From NCBI GenBank assembly GCA_947259275.1, contig CAMYMH010000007.1, positions 1 through 64,000 on the forward strand: a DNA stretch of 64,000 nt. The letters run 5' to 3'. The notes beneath the pieces were generated by a model. It saw only the letters and a program-made list of their open reading frames with translations, was not told where the DNA came from and ran no database searches. This document shows, piece after piece, positions 53,232-61,456 of the stretch. The first letter of the stretch is position 1. Each line of letters opens with the position of its first letter. A program made the position numbers and the translations under genes. Source of the stretch: an uncultured Acidimicrobiaceae bacterium. Lineage in GTDB: Bacteria; Actinomycetota; Acidimicrobiia; Spongiisociales; SHLN01.

Positions 53232-53741
53232 CTAGCTCTCGCTAATCGTCACCGAGTTGATGATGCAGTCCTCGTGGGGTCGGTCGGCGTGGTCGGTGCT
53301 GCCTGCTGCAATGGCGTCGACCGCCTCCATGCCTGCGGTCACGCTCCCGAAGATGGTGTAGGCGTGAGGAAGGCCGGCATCGGCGTGGCAGATGAAGAAC
53401 TGGGACCCGTTGGTGTTCGGACCGGCGTTGGCCATCGCCACCGTGCCCCTGGCATAGCCGGGTGAGCCCTCGAGCTCGTCGCGGAACTGATATCCGGGGC
53501 CACCCCGGCCGGTGCCGGTGGGGTCGCCACCCTGGACCATGAAGCCCGGGATCACGCGGTGGAAGATGACCCCATCGTAGAAACCGTCCCGGGCCAGGAA
53601 CACGAAGTTGTTGACAGCTTGCGGTGATCGCTCGGGCTGGAACTCGATTTCGATATCGCCATGATTCGTGTGCAGCGTCGCCGAATACTGCTTGGCGAGG
53701 TCAATCGTCAAGTCGGGGGCTGCGTCGTACTGCTTGGACAT
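53232..53741 (-). CDS. Cyclophilin-type peptidyl-prolyl isomerase
   Basis: 169 residues, cytoplasmic (no signal peptide). SATLHTNHGDIEIEFQPERS, DGVIFHRVIPGFMVQGGDPT (catalytic Arg in FHRVI) and AMANAGPNTNGSQFFICHAD are the cyclophilin core. Catalyses cis-trans isomerisation of X-Pro bonds in folding proteins. It is convergent with the AAA ATPase, and its last codons overlap a 20-base direct repeat at 53203-53242. Confidence 0.95.
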   Translation of the reverse strand: MSKQYDAAPDLTIDLAKQYSATLHTNHGDIEIEFQPERSPQAVNNFVFLARDGFYDGVIFHRVIPGFMVQGGDPTGTGRGGPGYQFRDELEGSPGYARGTVAMANAGPNTNGSQFFICHADAGLPHAYTIFGSVTAGMEAVDAIAAGSTDHADRPHEDCIINSVTISES

Positions 53742-53900
53742 GTCACACCTTTGGTCGGGTCGAAGGACACACCCTAGAGAGGTGCCGGGCGCTGGCGTGG
53801 CGGGTTCCGAAAAGGCTGAGAACTATCGCGTCGCTGCGGTGTCCAAGGATGTGAAAGTCACTTAGGGTGGTCGCAAAAACCGCCGAAATTCCCTAGGACA

Positions 53901-54599
53901 ATGCAGGTAGCTCACACATTCACCGACCGCATACTCGCCCTGGTACGCGACGACCGCCGGGCGCGCCTACTCGTCTATCTGTGCATCGCCGCCTTCCTCG
54001 TCCTCGCCATCGCCGCCGTCACGGGCGAGACGCTGCTGCTGAAAGTCGACACCGCCGTCCAGGAAGGCACCATGGAGGTTCGCACCGGGTGGCTCAACAC
54101 CACCATGGTCATGCTCACCGAGCTCGGCACCCGCTATGTCATCGGCGTGTTGGCCGTCGGACTCGCCGTTTGGGCCCGGGTGACCAAGCGGTGCACAACC
54201 ACCCTGGTCGTCATCATCGCCGCCATTGCCGTCAACCCGCTATTTGAGGTTCTGTTCAAAGAGCTGGTCGGCCGGGTCCGCCCCAACCTCGACCAGCTCC
54301 TTCCCGGCAACGGACCGTCGTTCCCATCGGGACACGTGCTGGCCTCTGTGGGGTTCTACGGAATCATCCCCTTCGTGGTGTGGGAAGCGACCACCAACCG
54401 CCTCGCCCGCACCATCGCCTTCTTCGGATCGGCCCTCGTCATCCTCAGCGTCGCCGCCTCTCGCGTGTACCTCGACGTCCACTGGACCACCGACGTCTTC
54501 GCCGGCTTGCTGCTGGGCACCGTCCTGGTGGTAGGCACCTATCACGCTCTCAACGGACACGGGCTGCATGAGGCAAGGACGTGCTGCGCGGCCGCCTGA
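53901..54599 (+). CDS. PAP2-family membrane phosphatase, paralogue 2
   Basis: 232 residues. Six membrane segments; motifs KELVGRVRPNLDQLLPGNGP, FPSGHVLASVGF and SRVYLDVHWTTDVFAGL. The sequence is very close to the protein at 41149-41919 but lacks its ~30-residue N-terminal extension. Likely a dephosphorylating enzyme for lipid-linked or phosphatidate substrates. After its stop there is a tandem GGTGGGC repeat and a motif shared with the first paralogue. Confidence 0.92.
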   Translation: MQVAHTFTDRILALVRDDRRARLLVYLCIAAFLVLAIAAVTGETLLLKVDTAVQEGTMEVRTGWLNTTMVMLTELGTRYVIGVLAVGLAVWARVTKRCTTTLVVIIAAIAVNPLFEVLFKELVGRVRPNLDQLLPGNGPSFPSGHVLASVGFYGIIPFVVWEATTNRLARTIAFFGSALVILSVAASRVYLDVHWTTDVFAGLLLGTVLVVGTYHALNGHGLHEARTCCAAA

Positions 54600-54652
54600 G
54601 GCGGGCGCATGCCGCCAACCGTCGACCGCAAACCGACTGACTAACTCGCTCC

Positions 54653-54680
54653 GGTGGGCGGTGGGCGGTGGGCGGTGGGC
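54653..54680 (+). repeat. Four perfect GGTGGGC heptamers
   Basis: Heptamers at 54653, 54660, 54667 and 54674. The gap around it also holds CCGTCGACCGCAAACCG at 54618-54634, which resembles CCGTCGACTGCCAACCG at 41111-41127 beside the other PAP2 gene. Length variation by slippage is possible. Confidence 0.85.
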
Positions 54681-54682
54681 TC

Positions 54683-55075
54683 TTACCCCTCGCTGACGCC
54701 TTCGAGGCGGGCCCGGTAGGCGGAGACGGCTCGTTCGGCCACCCGCTCGGGAGCCTCGTTGGTCAGCTCACCCTGATCGACCAGCCATGCCCACAGGTCG
54801 GAGCGAAACCGCACCTGCTGGCCGCGGCTGACGATGTTGCCCCGGGTGATTCCAACCCACAGGAGCACCACCAGGCCGATGAGGAACAGGATGGCTACCA
54901 GGATGGCCCGGGTGAACGGGTCGCCGTGCCAGATCTCGACCACCTGGCCCTCAACCGGGTCGACGGTGCGGAAGGCCCGAAACAGGTAGACGAAGATGTA
55001 GACACCGGTGTAGGCGAGGAAGCTCAACAGGCCGAGCAGCCCGATGAGCGCCACCATCGATAGTTGCCGCTTCAT
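54683..55075 (-). CDS. Membrane protein, two helices, linked to the Rph-like gene
   Basis: 130 residues, start 55075, in a one-base TAATG overlap with the preceding stop. Two membrane segments (~5-32, LSMVALIGLLGLLSFLAYTG; ~57-76, RAILVAILFLIGLVVLLWVG) and a soluble C-terminal half (RSDLWAWLVDQGELTNEAPE). No family is recognised. It is third in an operon after the Rph-like phosphotransferase and another membrane protein. Confidence 0.7.
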   Translation of the reverse strand: MKRQLSMVALIGLLGLLSFLAYTGVYIFVYLFRAFRTVDPVEGQVVEIWHGDPFTRAILVAILFLIGLVVLLWVGITRGNIVSRGQQVRFRSDLWAWLVDQGELTNEAPERVAERAVSAYRARLEGVSEG

Positions 55076-55644
55076 TACTTACCTTCTCTTTCGATGAGCC
55101 GCAATGAGCCGGCGAACTCGCTCGGGTCTCGCGGCGGCGATTTGAGCCTGCCAAACCAGGTGGTCTCGATGAGCACGTGGGCCGCTCGGAAAGAACGCCG
55201 GTACACGATGGCAAAAAACAACAGCTGGAGCGCCACCAGGCCGAGTACCGCCGCGGTGCCGGCACCGAGGCCGACCATCCACGGATTGCGATAGAACAAC
55301 CCGGCGTCGTCGTTGAAGGCGAGCAGTCCGGCCAGCAGTGCGGCGGCGCCGACGCCGGCGAACCCGGCGACGCCCAGCGCGTACGCCCAGCGGGATCGCC
55401 ACTCCCGAGAACGGAAATCGGGGCCGGCTATCTCATGGCCGGCCGCCTCGGCCACGCTGATCACCACCCCTTTGGCCCCGGCGGCAATCTCCTGCTTGCG
55501 ACGCACCCGGCCGTTGGGAAGCATGTGATTCAACCAGTCGGCAATCACCAGGAGGCCGGACACGATCATCCCCACGCCCATCAGCGCGGGAACAAAGACG
55601 TGCAAACCGTCGTCCCGCACCGGATCGGGCCGTCGTTCAGCCAT
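55075..55644 (-). CDS. Membrane protein of the Rph-like operon
   Basis: 189 residues from the ATG at 55644, which overlaps the phosphotransferase stop by 8 bases. A first helix (FVPALMGVGMIVSGLLVIAD), a central soluble part, then two further helices (YALGVAGFAGVGAAALLAGL; MVGLGAGTAAVLGLVALQLL) and a charged tail. No family is recognised. Strict overlap with both neighbours suggests co-expression with the cytoplasmic enzyme, perhaps for export or membrane tethering. Confidence 0.72.
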   Translation of the reverse strand: MAERRPDPVRDDGLHVFVPALMGVGMIVSGLLVIADWLNHMLPNGRVRRKQEIAAGAKGVVISVAEAAGHEIAGPDFRSREWRSRWAYALGVAGFAGVGAAALLAGLLAFNDDAGLFYRNPWMVGLGAGTAAVLGLVALQLLFFAIVYRRSFRAAHVLIETTWFGRLKSPPRDPSEFAGSLRLIEREGK

Positions 55645-58255
55645 CGTCTTCCTCCTCCCCCGGGTCCGCCAGGGCAACCCGGCGGACCTCTCCGGTGGTT
55701 CCATCGACGATCAAGTCCTCGCCGGTGCCAATCGCCTGAACGGCGTCGGCGACGTTGAGCACAGCCGGGAGCCCAAACTCGCGCGCGACGATGGCAGCAT
55801 GCGAGAGCGGTCCGCCCTCTTCCAGCACAATCCCACCGGCCACCAGGAACAGCGGGGTCCACGACGGGTCGGTGCTGTGGGCGACGATGATCTCGCCCGG
55901 TTCCAACTCGGTGCCCGCCTCGAGCGACTCCAGCACCCGGGCCCGGCCGCGCACCACTCCCGGACTGGCCGCCCAGCCCTGCATCACCGGGCCGGTTGGG
56001 AGGTCGGCGTGATCGATGGCCTCGGGGTCTCCTTGGAAAACCTCCGGCAGCGGTCCGGCATCCCGGGCCCGATTGAAGGCACGGCGGCGCCGTTCCAGCT
56101 CCTGGCTGAAAACGGGTTCGGCCCCTCGCACCATTTGCTCCAATTCGCCGTCTGAGAAGAACTCGACATCGCTCGACAGGCTCAGGTGGCCAGACGCCAC
56201 CAGCCGATCGGCCATCTCAAAGATGACCCGGCGCTCGGCTCCACCCAGCACCAGCAGCGATGCCTTCGCTTCCTCGCGACAGCGGAGAAAGAGGGTGGCT
56301 TCTTCCACCATGCTCCGCAGCATGCGGATGCGCATGTCGAGGAGCTGGCCGGTGATGATGCGCTTGAAACGCCATCGGGGCGACCGCTTGAGGATGCCGA
56401 TGAGTTCACTGAGACTGTCTTCGTCCGGTTCGCGCGGCGGCTCGGTGGTCCTCGCAAAGGCACTCAGCTGGCTCCACACGCCCACCAGATCCTCGTTCCA
56501 GGTGCGACCGGCATAGACGGCCTGGGCGCCAAATGCGCGCACACAATGATCGACGTCGTCGAGGAACGAGATACCTCGGTCTCCGAGCGCCTCGATCCGG
56601 TCCCGGGGCTGGGGGCCGCCCTGCACCAGCGACGCCTGCAGAGCCGGAGTGTTGGCCACGTGACGCTCATAGATATCGCGCAGCCGGTTGACCCGCCCGG
56701 CACCGACCGAGGTATCGGCCAATGCTCCGGCGGTGAGGCGTTGGGCCCATTGCACACCTTCTTCGTCTCCCAGCCAGCGGCCGACCTGGACTTCGAGCGC
56801 CCGGTAGGAGGCTGCCGCGGCACTGGAGGAGGCAACTTCGGTGGCGTAGATGCGCCAGGCGAGGTCCCGGATGCGAGACCGGTACCTGAGCAGCCGCTGG
56901 GCGGGAAGTCGTCGCAGGTCGATGTCGAGATGTACCACCCCGTGGACGGCATGCTTGATGAGCTCGACCTCGTCGCTCAACATCCGGTTGGCACGCCAGT
57001 TGCGGAAGGCGGCTGCCACCCGGGCGATCACCCCGCCTTGAGGCTTGGGAAGATGGTGGTCGTGATCGTGCTCGAGCGGATGGCCCAGGTACTGGCGCTC
57101 GACCTCTTCGCCCGAACCGCCGGGCAGCGAAGCCGCCGCCTCACGCAGCACACTCAGGTTGAGGGTGGCCCGGCCCCGGAAGCGGCCAACGATGCGCCGG
57201 TCCGTCCCGACCTCAGAAATGCCGATCGCCGCGAACAGAGACCTGAACGCGTCCTCCAGCATCGGGGCGTTGATCGACCACAGCAGCGGCGAAACCACCC
57301 CGGGGAGCATCTCAGATACGCCGCGCGGGGTGTACTCGTCGGTGCCGCCGGCGCGGGTGTCAAAACCGTCGTCGTGCAGGCTGAGCGGGCGTGAAACCGT
57401 GATCGGCCGAGCCTGCAGCACGCGGAGCCCGTCGCGAGTCATCGCCCATTCGATGTCTTGCGGGGCGCGGGCTCTGCTTTCGATCCGGAGTCCGAGCCGG
57501 GCGAGATCTTCGAGGAAGTCGAGCTTGGCCCGCTGACCGCGGGCTCGGATCGACAGGGTGCTGCGAGCGATCAGGAACCCATGCGGGGTAACCCGGCCTG
57601 AGACCAGATCGTCGCCCAGGCCGGGTACCGCTTCAACCTTGATGTCGAGCGCTGATCCCTGCGGGTCGCGGGTGAAGAGAACTCCAGCCCAACTGGCTTC
57701 GGCCATCGCCTGGATGACCACCGCCATTGCCAGATCGTCCTCCCCGATGTTTTCCCGGCGTCGGTAGACCCTGACCTGCGGCGACCAGAGGGACGCCCAG
57801 CAGCGGCGAACGGCCGTCAGAGCCTCCTCCGGTGTCTTGATACCGAGAAAGGTCTCGTACTGGCCGGCGAACGAGGCGCTGACCATGTCCTCGGCCGTGG
57901 CTGAGGATCTGACCGCGATCGGGCTGGTGGGGATGAACTCTCCAACCAGGCTCAGGATCTCGTCTTCCAGCTCGGCCGACATCGGTGCCCGGAGGAAGGC
58001 GGCCTCGACCCGGCTGCGGTCGGCGGCGATCTGATCGGCGGGGGGAAGCTCCCCATGCTGGAGCTCTTTCAAAAACGGCTCGAGACCGGCTTCGTGCACG
58101 AAAGCCCGGTAGGCGCGGGTGGTTATGACCGCGGCACGGGGGACGGGAAACCCGTCCGCCACCAGGCGATCGAGCGACGAGGCCTTGCCACCTACATCGG
58201 TGGCGACACTTCCGTGCCCATCGAGATATTGGGAGAATTGGTAGTCCACGATCAC
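55637..58255 (-). CDS. PEP-synthase-like / rifampicin phosphotransferase-type protein
   Basis: 872 residues, GTG at 58255. N-terminal ATP-grasp (~15-310): KASSLDRLVADGFPVPRAAV, SPIAVRSSATAEDMVSASFA, GVLFTRDPQGSALDIKVEAV. A long central helical region (~310-770), and at the C-terminus the swivelling PEP-mobile domain with the phospho-histidine loop EEGGPLSHAAIVAREFGLPA. This three-part plan and length match rifampicin phosphotransferase (Rph), which phosphorylates rifamycins at a hydroxyl by transferring the ATP beta-phosphate, rather than PEP synthase, which is shorter in the middle. The true substrate could be another compound. It is first gene of an operon with two membrane proteins. Confidence 0.84.
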   Translation of the reverse strand: MIVDYQFSQYLDGHGSVATDVGGKASSLDRLVADGFPVPRAAVITTRAYRAFVHEAGLEPFLKELQHGELPPADQIAADRSRVEAAFLRAPMSAELEDEILSLVGEFIPTSPIAVRSSATAEDMVSASFAGQYETFLGIKTPEEALTAVRRCWASLWSPQVRVYRRRENIGEDDLAMAVVIQAMAEASWAGVLFTRDPQGSALDIKVEAVPGLGDDLVSGRVTPHGFLIARSTLSIRARGQRAKLDFLEDLARLGLRIESRARAPQDIEWAMTRDGLRVLQARPITVSRPLSLHDDGFDTRAGGTDEYTPRGVSEMLPGVVSPLLWSINAPMLEDAFRSLFAAIGISEVGTDRRIVGRFRGRATLNLSVLREAAASLPGGSGEEVERQYLGHPLEHDHDHHLPKPQGGVIARVAAAFRNWRANRMLSDEVELIKHAVHGVVHLDIDLRRLPAQRLLRYRSRIRDLAWRIYATEVASSSAAAASYRALEVQVGRWLGDEEGVQWAQRLTAGALADTSVGAGRVNRLRDIYERHVANTPALQASLVQGGPQPRDRIEALGDRGISFLDDVDHCVRAFGAQAVYAGRTWNEDLVGVWSQLSAFARTTEPPREPDEDSLSELIGILKRSPRWRFKRIITGQLLDMRIRMLRSMVEEATLFLRCREEAKASLLVLGGAERRVIFEMADRLVASGHLSLSSDVEFFSDGELEQMVRGAEPVFSQELERRRRAFNRARDAGPLPEVFQGDPEAIDHADLPTGPVMQGWAASPGVVRGRARVLESLEAGTELEPGEIIVAHSTDPSWTPLFLVAGGIVLEEGGPLSHAAIVAREFGLPAVLNVADAVQAIGTGEDLIVDGTTGEVRRVALADPGEEEDDG

Positions 58256-58324
58256 CCTCAGGTTACGTCTGATCGGCGTTCCGTGTTCGACTCAACCGGG
58301 TGGCGGAGTGAATCCTTCCCCGCC

Positions 58325-58816
58325 TCAAAGCTCTGCCCGGCGCCACGCATTGGCGAGTGAGTCGGCGTACTCGTTCCACAGTGACCCATCGTGAGCCCGG
58401 ATCCAACGGAGCGTGAGCTCGGGCCGGGATTGCAGCTTGAAATAGAGCTCTTGCACGAGATCGAGGTTCTTGATGGGACCGGTCTTGCGTTTCCAGCCCC
58501 GGCGTTCCCATCCTTTCGCCCACTCGTTCATCGACTGCACCGCCAGATTCGAGTCGCTGTAGACGGTGACGGCGACCTGGTCCGGTACGAGGTCGCAGGC
58601 GTTGATGAGCGCCGTCAACTCCATCCGGTTGTTGGTGGTTTCGGGATCGTAACCGCGGGCCTGCTCAACGATCTGGCCGTCGACGACGTAGACGGCTCCC
58701 CACCCGCCGGGCCCGGGGTTTGGCACCGATCCCCCGTCGGTGAAGACGCCGGTCTGCGGGCCACCCGAATAGCGGGCGAGAACTTCGTCCGTCGTCAAGA
58801 GATCACCGTTTGACAT
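58325..58816 (-). CDS. rnhA: Ribonuclease H
   Basis: 163 residues from the ATG at 58816; the longer upstream frame is intergenic repeat. Catalytic acids: Asp27 in VFTDGGSVPNPG, Glu66 in NNRMELTALI, Asp88 in VYSDSNLAV, and Asp152 in NEYADSLAN; WIRAHDGSLWNEYADSL is the type-1 RNase H end. It degrades RNA in RNA-DNA hybrids. The RNase H1 size is normal. Confidence 0.94.
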   Translation of the reverse strand: MSNGDLLTTDEVLARYSGGPQTGVFTDGGSVPNPGPGGWGAVYVVDGQIVEQARGYDPETTNNRMELTALINACDLVPDQVAVTVYSDSNLAVQSMNEWAKGWERRGWKRKTGPIKNLDLVQELYFKLQSRPELTLRWIRAHDGSLWNEYADSLANAWRRAEL

Positions 58817-59202
58817 GAGGCGCGAGGGTACCGGGAACCGGTAATCGGTCTTGGCTTTCCCGTCCTCGAGGGCGTGGAAGACTGCTCCTTCCCCTTGAGG
58901 GGAAGGTGCCCTCGGAGCGAAGCGACGAGGACGGATGGGGGGAGAGCCCGACGCCAACAACCCAGACAGCTTGCCGGTTCTATGCCTCCCCCACCCCGAC
59001 TCCGCCTCCGGCAGGATCCGGGAACGCATCGCGTTCCTATGGAGTTGCGGAGCAACTCCCAAGCCGGGCAAAGCCCGGCCGCCCTCAAGGGCGGGGAAAA
59101 CCTATTTCCTTCCCCTTGAGGTGTCGCATTTCGCGATAGATCCCCCCAAGGGGAAGGAGCAAGTGCACCCCGCTTACTCACCTGTCGTGCTCTACTTACG
59201 GC
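58817..59202. repeat. Palindrome-rich intergenic region
   Basis: 386 bases without a gene. It holds CCTTCCCC-ttga-GGGGAAGG at 58887-58906, GGAGTTGC-gga-GCAACTCC at 59041-59059, GCCGGGC-aaa-GCCCGGC at 59063-59079, and an inverted pair CCTTCCCCTTG (59108-59118) / CAAGGGGAAGG (59147-59157). The mixture looks like a mobile-type intergenic repeat, not a terminator alone. No ORF here looks protein-like. Confidence 0.7.
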
Positions 59203-59685
59203 ATGCGTCGCCTGATCATCGTTCTTGCTCTTGCCCTCATCGCGGCTGCCTGCGCTGCCGGTGGGGAGGTCGGCGACGTGCCTCCGTTGCCGGAAACGAG
59301 TCCCGCCCAACTGCAGGAACTGATCGCAAGCGCCGAGCGGCCCCTCGTGCTCAATGTGTGGGCATCATGGTGTATCCCGTGCCGATCGGAGGCACCCCTC
59401 CTGCGAGCCGCCCAGGCGTCCTTCGAATCCGAGGTCCGATTCGTGGGTTTGAACGTCCGCGACGGCCAGGACTCGGCGCGGGCGTTTGTCAACGAGTTCG
59501 ACCTCGATGACTTCGAGCACCTCTTCGATCCGTCCGGAGCCGCTCAGGGATCGCTGGGAGCCGGTGGTGTGCCCCTGACCGCGTTCTATGCCTCCGGCGG
59601 CGAACTCGTAGAGCTGCACTTCGGAGTCATCGACGAACGGACCCTGGCGCTGAACCTCGACGAGATCATCCGGCGGAGTGGATAG
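59203..59685 (+). CDS. TlpA/ResA-like thioredoxin lipoprotein
   Basis: 160 residues. Lipobox AAAC with Cys17. Thioredoxin fold with the redox pair Cys57-Cys60 in WASWCIPCRSEAPLL, then VRFVGLNVRDGQDSARAFVN and the cis-Pro region GVPLTAFYASGG. Likely keeps cysteines reduced outside the membrane, as CcmG/ResA does for apocytochrome c before haem attachment. It begins the block leading to ccmABCDE. Confidence 0.88.
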   Translation: MRRLIIVLALALIAAACAAGGEVGDVPPLPETSPAQLQELIASAERPLVLNVWASWCIPCRSEAPLLRAAQASFESEVRFVGLNVRDGQDSARAFVNEFDLDDFEHLFDPSGAAQGSLGAGGVPLTAFYASGGELVELHFGVIDERTLALNLDEIIRRSG

Positions 59686-59691
59686 GGCCTG

Positions 59692-60405
59692 ATGGAGTTC
59701 ACACTGCTGTGGTCGGCGTTGACCGGGGTGGCCGGACTGTATCTCGCCCTGTGGTGGATGGGTAGGCGTGACACAAGGCTGTGCGTTCGAGACCTATGGG
59801 AGATCACCGTCACCGCCGGGGTAATCGGGCTGGCAGCCGGCCGGCTGGTGGCAATGTTGCGGGGCGGCGTCAACCCGGTCGCCCACCCCGGAGACCTCTT
59901 GCTGGTACGAGCCGGAGTCGACACTGCGGCTGCCTCGGCGGCGGCCCTGCTGAGCGCCGCCTGGCTGGCCAGGGCCGACCTGCGTGAGCAGCTGGATGCC
60001 CTTGCCCCCGCCGCCCTCTTCGGTCTGGCGGGCTGGCATGCCGGCTGCCTGTTTCGGGATGCCTGTCTCGGCACCCGCTCGTCGCTCCCCTGGGCGTGGT
60101 CCCAGCCGGGAAGCCCCATCACCCGGCATCCGGTCGAGCTCTATGCCGCCCTGCTCCTGGCCATGGCCGCCTGGCTGCTGTTCCGGATCCGGCTGCGGTA
60201 TCCGGCACCCGGCCTGATCGCCGGCCTTGGCCTGAGCGCGGCCGGAACCGTCCGGCTGGTCACCGAGCCGATGCGCCCGACCCTGTTCACCGGTCCGGTT
60301 TGGTGGTACGCGGCGGCCATCGTTGCCGGCATAGCCGTGGCGGCCTGGGCCATGCGTCACCCAAAGCCGACCGGCTCCACCGGCGACGTTCCCCCACTAC
60401 AGTGA
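59692..60405 (+). CDS. Lgt-like membrane protein (prolipoprotein diacylglyceryl transferase family)
   Basis: 237 residues, six or seven membrane segments. Family marks: TAGVIGLAAGRLVAMLRGG, FGLAGWHAGCLFRDACLGTR (equivalent of the Lgt glycine/cysteine-rich loop) and ITRHPVELYAALLLAM, matching the RHPxQLYEA segment of Lgt. It differs enough from standard Lgt that a housekeeping role is not certain. It lies 6 bases after a lipoprotein gene and before ccm genes, which suggests a helper for lipoprotein or cytochrome assembly. Confidence 0.75.
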   Translation: MEFTLLWSALTGVAGLYLALWWMGRRDTRLCVRDLWEITVTAGVIGLAAGRLVAMLRGGVNPVAHPGDLLLVRAGVDTAAASAAALLSAAWLARADLREQLDALAPAALFGLAGWHAGCLFRDACLGTRSSLPWAWSQPGSPITRHPVELYAALLLAMAAWLLFRIRLRYPAPGLIAGLGLSAAGTVRLVTEPMRPTLFTGPVWWYAAAIVAGIAVAAWAMRHPKPTGSTGDVPPLQ

Positions 60406-60411
60406 TCCGCC

Positions 60412-60759
60412 ATGCTCGGTCAGCCCAAACTCGAAGTCCCGGCCGTTTCCGTCCACGAGGCCGCGGCCATGATCGAGGAGGGCGCCCTGCTCATCGACAT
60501 CCGCGAGCTGGAAGAATGGCGGGTGCTGCGAATCCCCGGCGCCGACTTCAAACCGATGTCGCAGATCCAGGATTGGTTCGAAGACCTTCCTCGTGACGTC
60601 GACATCATCCTGCAATGCCGCTCCGGCAATCGCTCCGGCCATGCCACCCATGCCCTCATCACCCAGGCGGGTTTCGAGCGCGTTTTCAACCTCACGGGGG
60701 GCCTCATCGCCTGGCATTCCGCCGACCTCCCGGTAGAACGGGGACCGATCCCGGATTGA
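60412..60759 (+). CDS. Single-domain rhodanese
   Basis: 115 residues, cytoplasmic. EGALLIDIRELEEWRVLRIP and the active loop LQCRSGNRSGHATHALI with the catalytic Cys, then VFNLTGGLIAWHSADLPVE, give a complete GlpE/PspE-like domain. It transfers sulfane sulfur to an acceptor not identified. It follows the Lgt-like gene by 6 bases. Confidence 0.9.
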   Translation: MLGQPKLEVPAVSVHEAAAMIEEGALLIDIRELEEWRVLRIPGADFKPMSQIQDWFEDLPRDVDIILQCRSGNRSGHATHALITQAGFERVFNLTGGLIAWHSADLPVERGPIPD

Positions 60760-60808
60760 TCGGCAAGGTTCGCCACCCCACCTTCCAACCACCCTTACAC
60801 TCATTTCT

Positions 60809-61456
60809 GTGACCAGTACAACAACGATCGCCTCCCTGGAAGACGTCGGTCTGCACATCGGCAATACCGTCATCCTGCGTGAAGCCAAGCTGACGCTCGA
60901 GCCGGGAGAGAAGGTCGGTCTGCTCGGCCCAAATGGTTCCGGCAAGACGACCCTGCTGCGCATGCTCGCCACGCTGTTGGCGCCGACCAGCGGTTCCGGC
61001 ATGGTGCTGGGGGCCGAACTGGGTACCCCCGAGGTATACGAGATCCGAAATCAGATCGTCATGGTTGGACACCTGCCCGGCCTCTATCCCGAACTCACCC
61101 TGGGAGAAAATACCGAACTGGTCGCCCGCCTGAGCGGACATCCGCCGGAGATCGCGGCGGGAGCGCTGGCCCAGGTCGGCTTGGGACGGGCCTCCGAACG
61201 GCGGGCCGACCAGAGCTCGAAAGGAATGCTGCGGCGAGCCGAGCTGGCCCGGGCCCTGATTCTGGAGCCGACTCTGCTGCTGCTGGACGAAGCCCACGCC
61301 GGGCTCGATGCCGAGGCGATCGGACTAGTCGACGCGCTCGCCGACCGGGTGGTGACGGCGGGAGGGTCGGTGGTGCTGGTGAGTCACGAGCCCGGCCGCC
61401 TCACGGTGGATCGTTCGGTCCAAATCGTCGACGGAACCGTGGAGAGGGTTTCATGA
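60809..61456 (+). CDS. ccmA: Haem exporter ATP-binding protein CcmA
   Basis: 215 residues, GTG start. Walker A GLLGPNGSGKTTLLRMLATL, Walker B LEPTLLLLDEAHAGLD and H-loop VVLVSHEPGR; the signature motif is DQSSKGMLRRAELARAL, in which the usual LSGGQ is altered to SSKGM, as in several CcmA. ATPase of the CcmABC complex that releases holo-CcmE. It overlaps ccmB by four bases. Confidence 0.9.
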   Translation: MTSTTTIASLEDVGLHIGNTVILREAKLTLEPGEKVGLLGPNGSGKTTLLRMLATLLAPTSGSGMVLGAELGTPEVYEIRNQIVMVGHLPGLYPELTLGENTELVARLSGHPPEIAAGALAQVGLGRASERRADQSSKGMLRRAELARALILEPTLLLLDEAHAGLDAEAIGLVDALADRVVTAGGSVVLVSHEPGRLTVDRSVQIVDGTVERVS

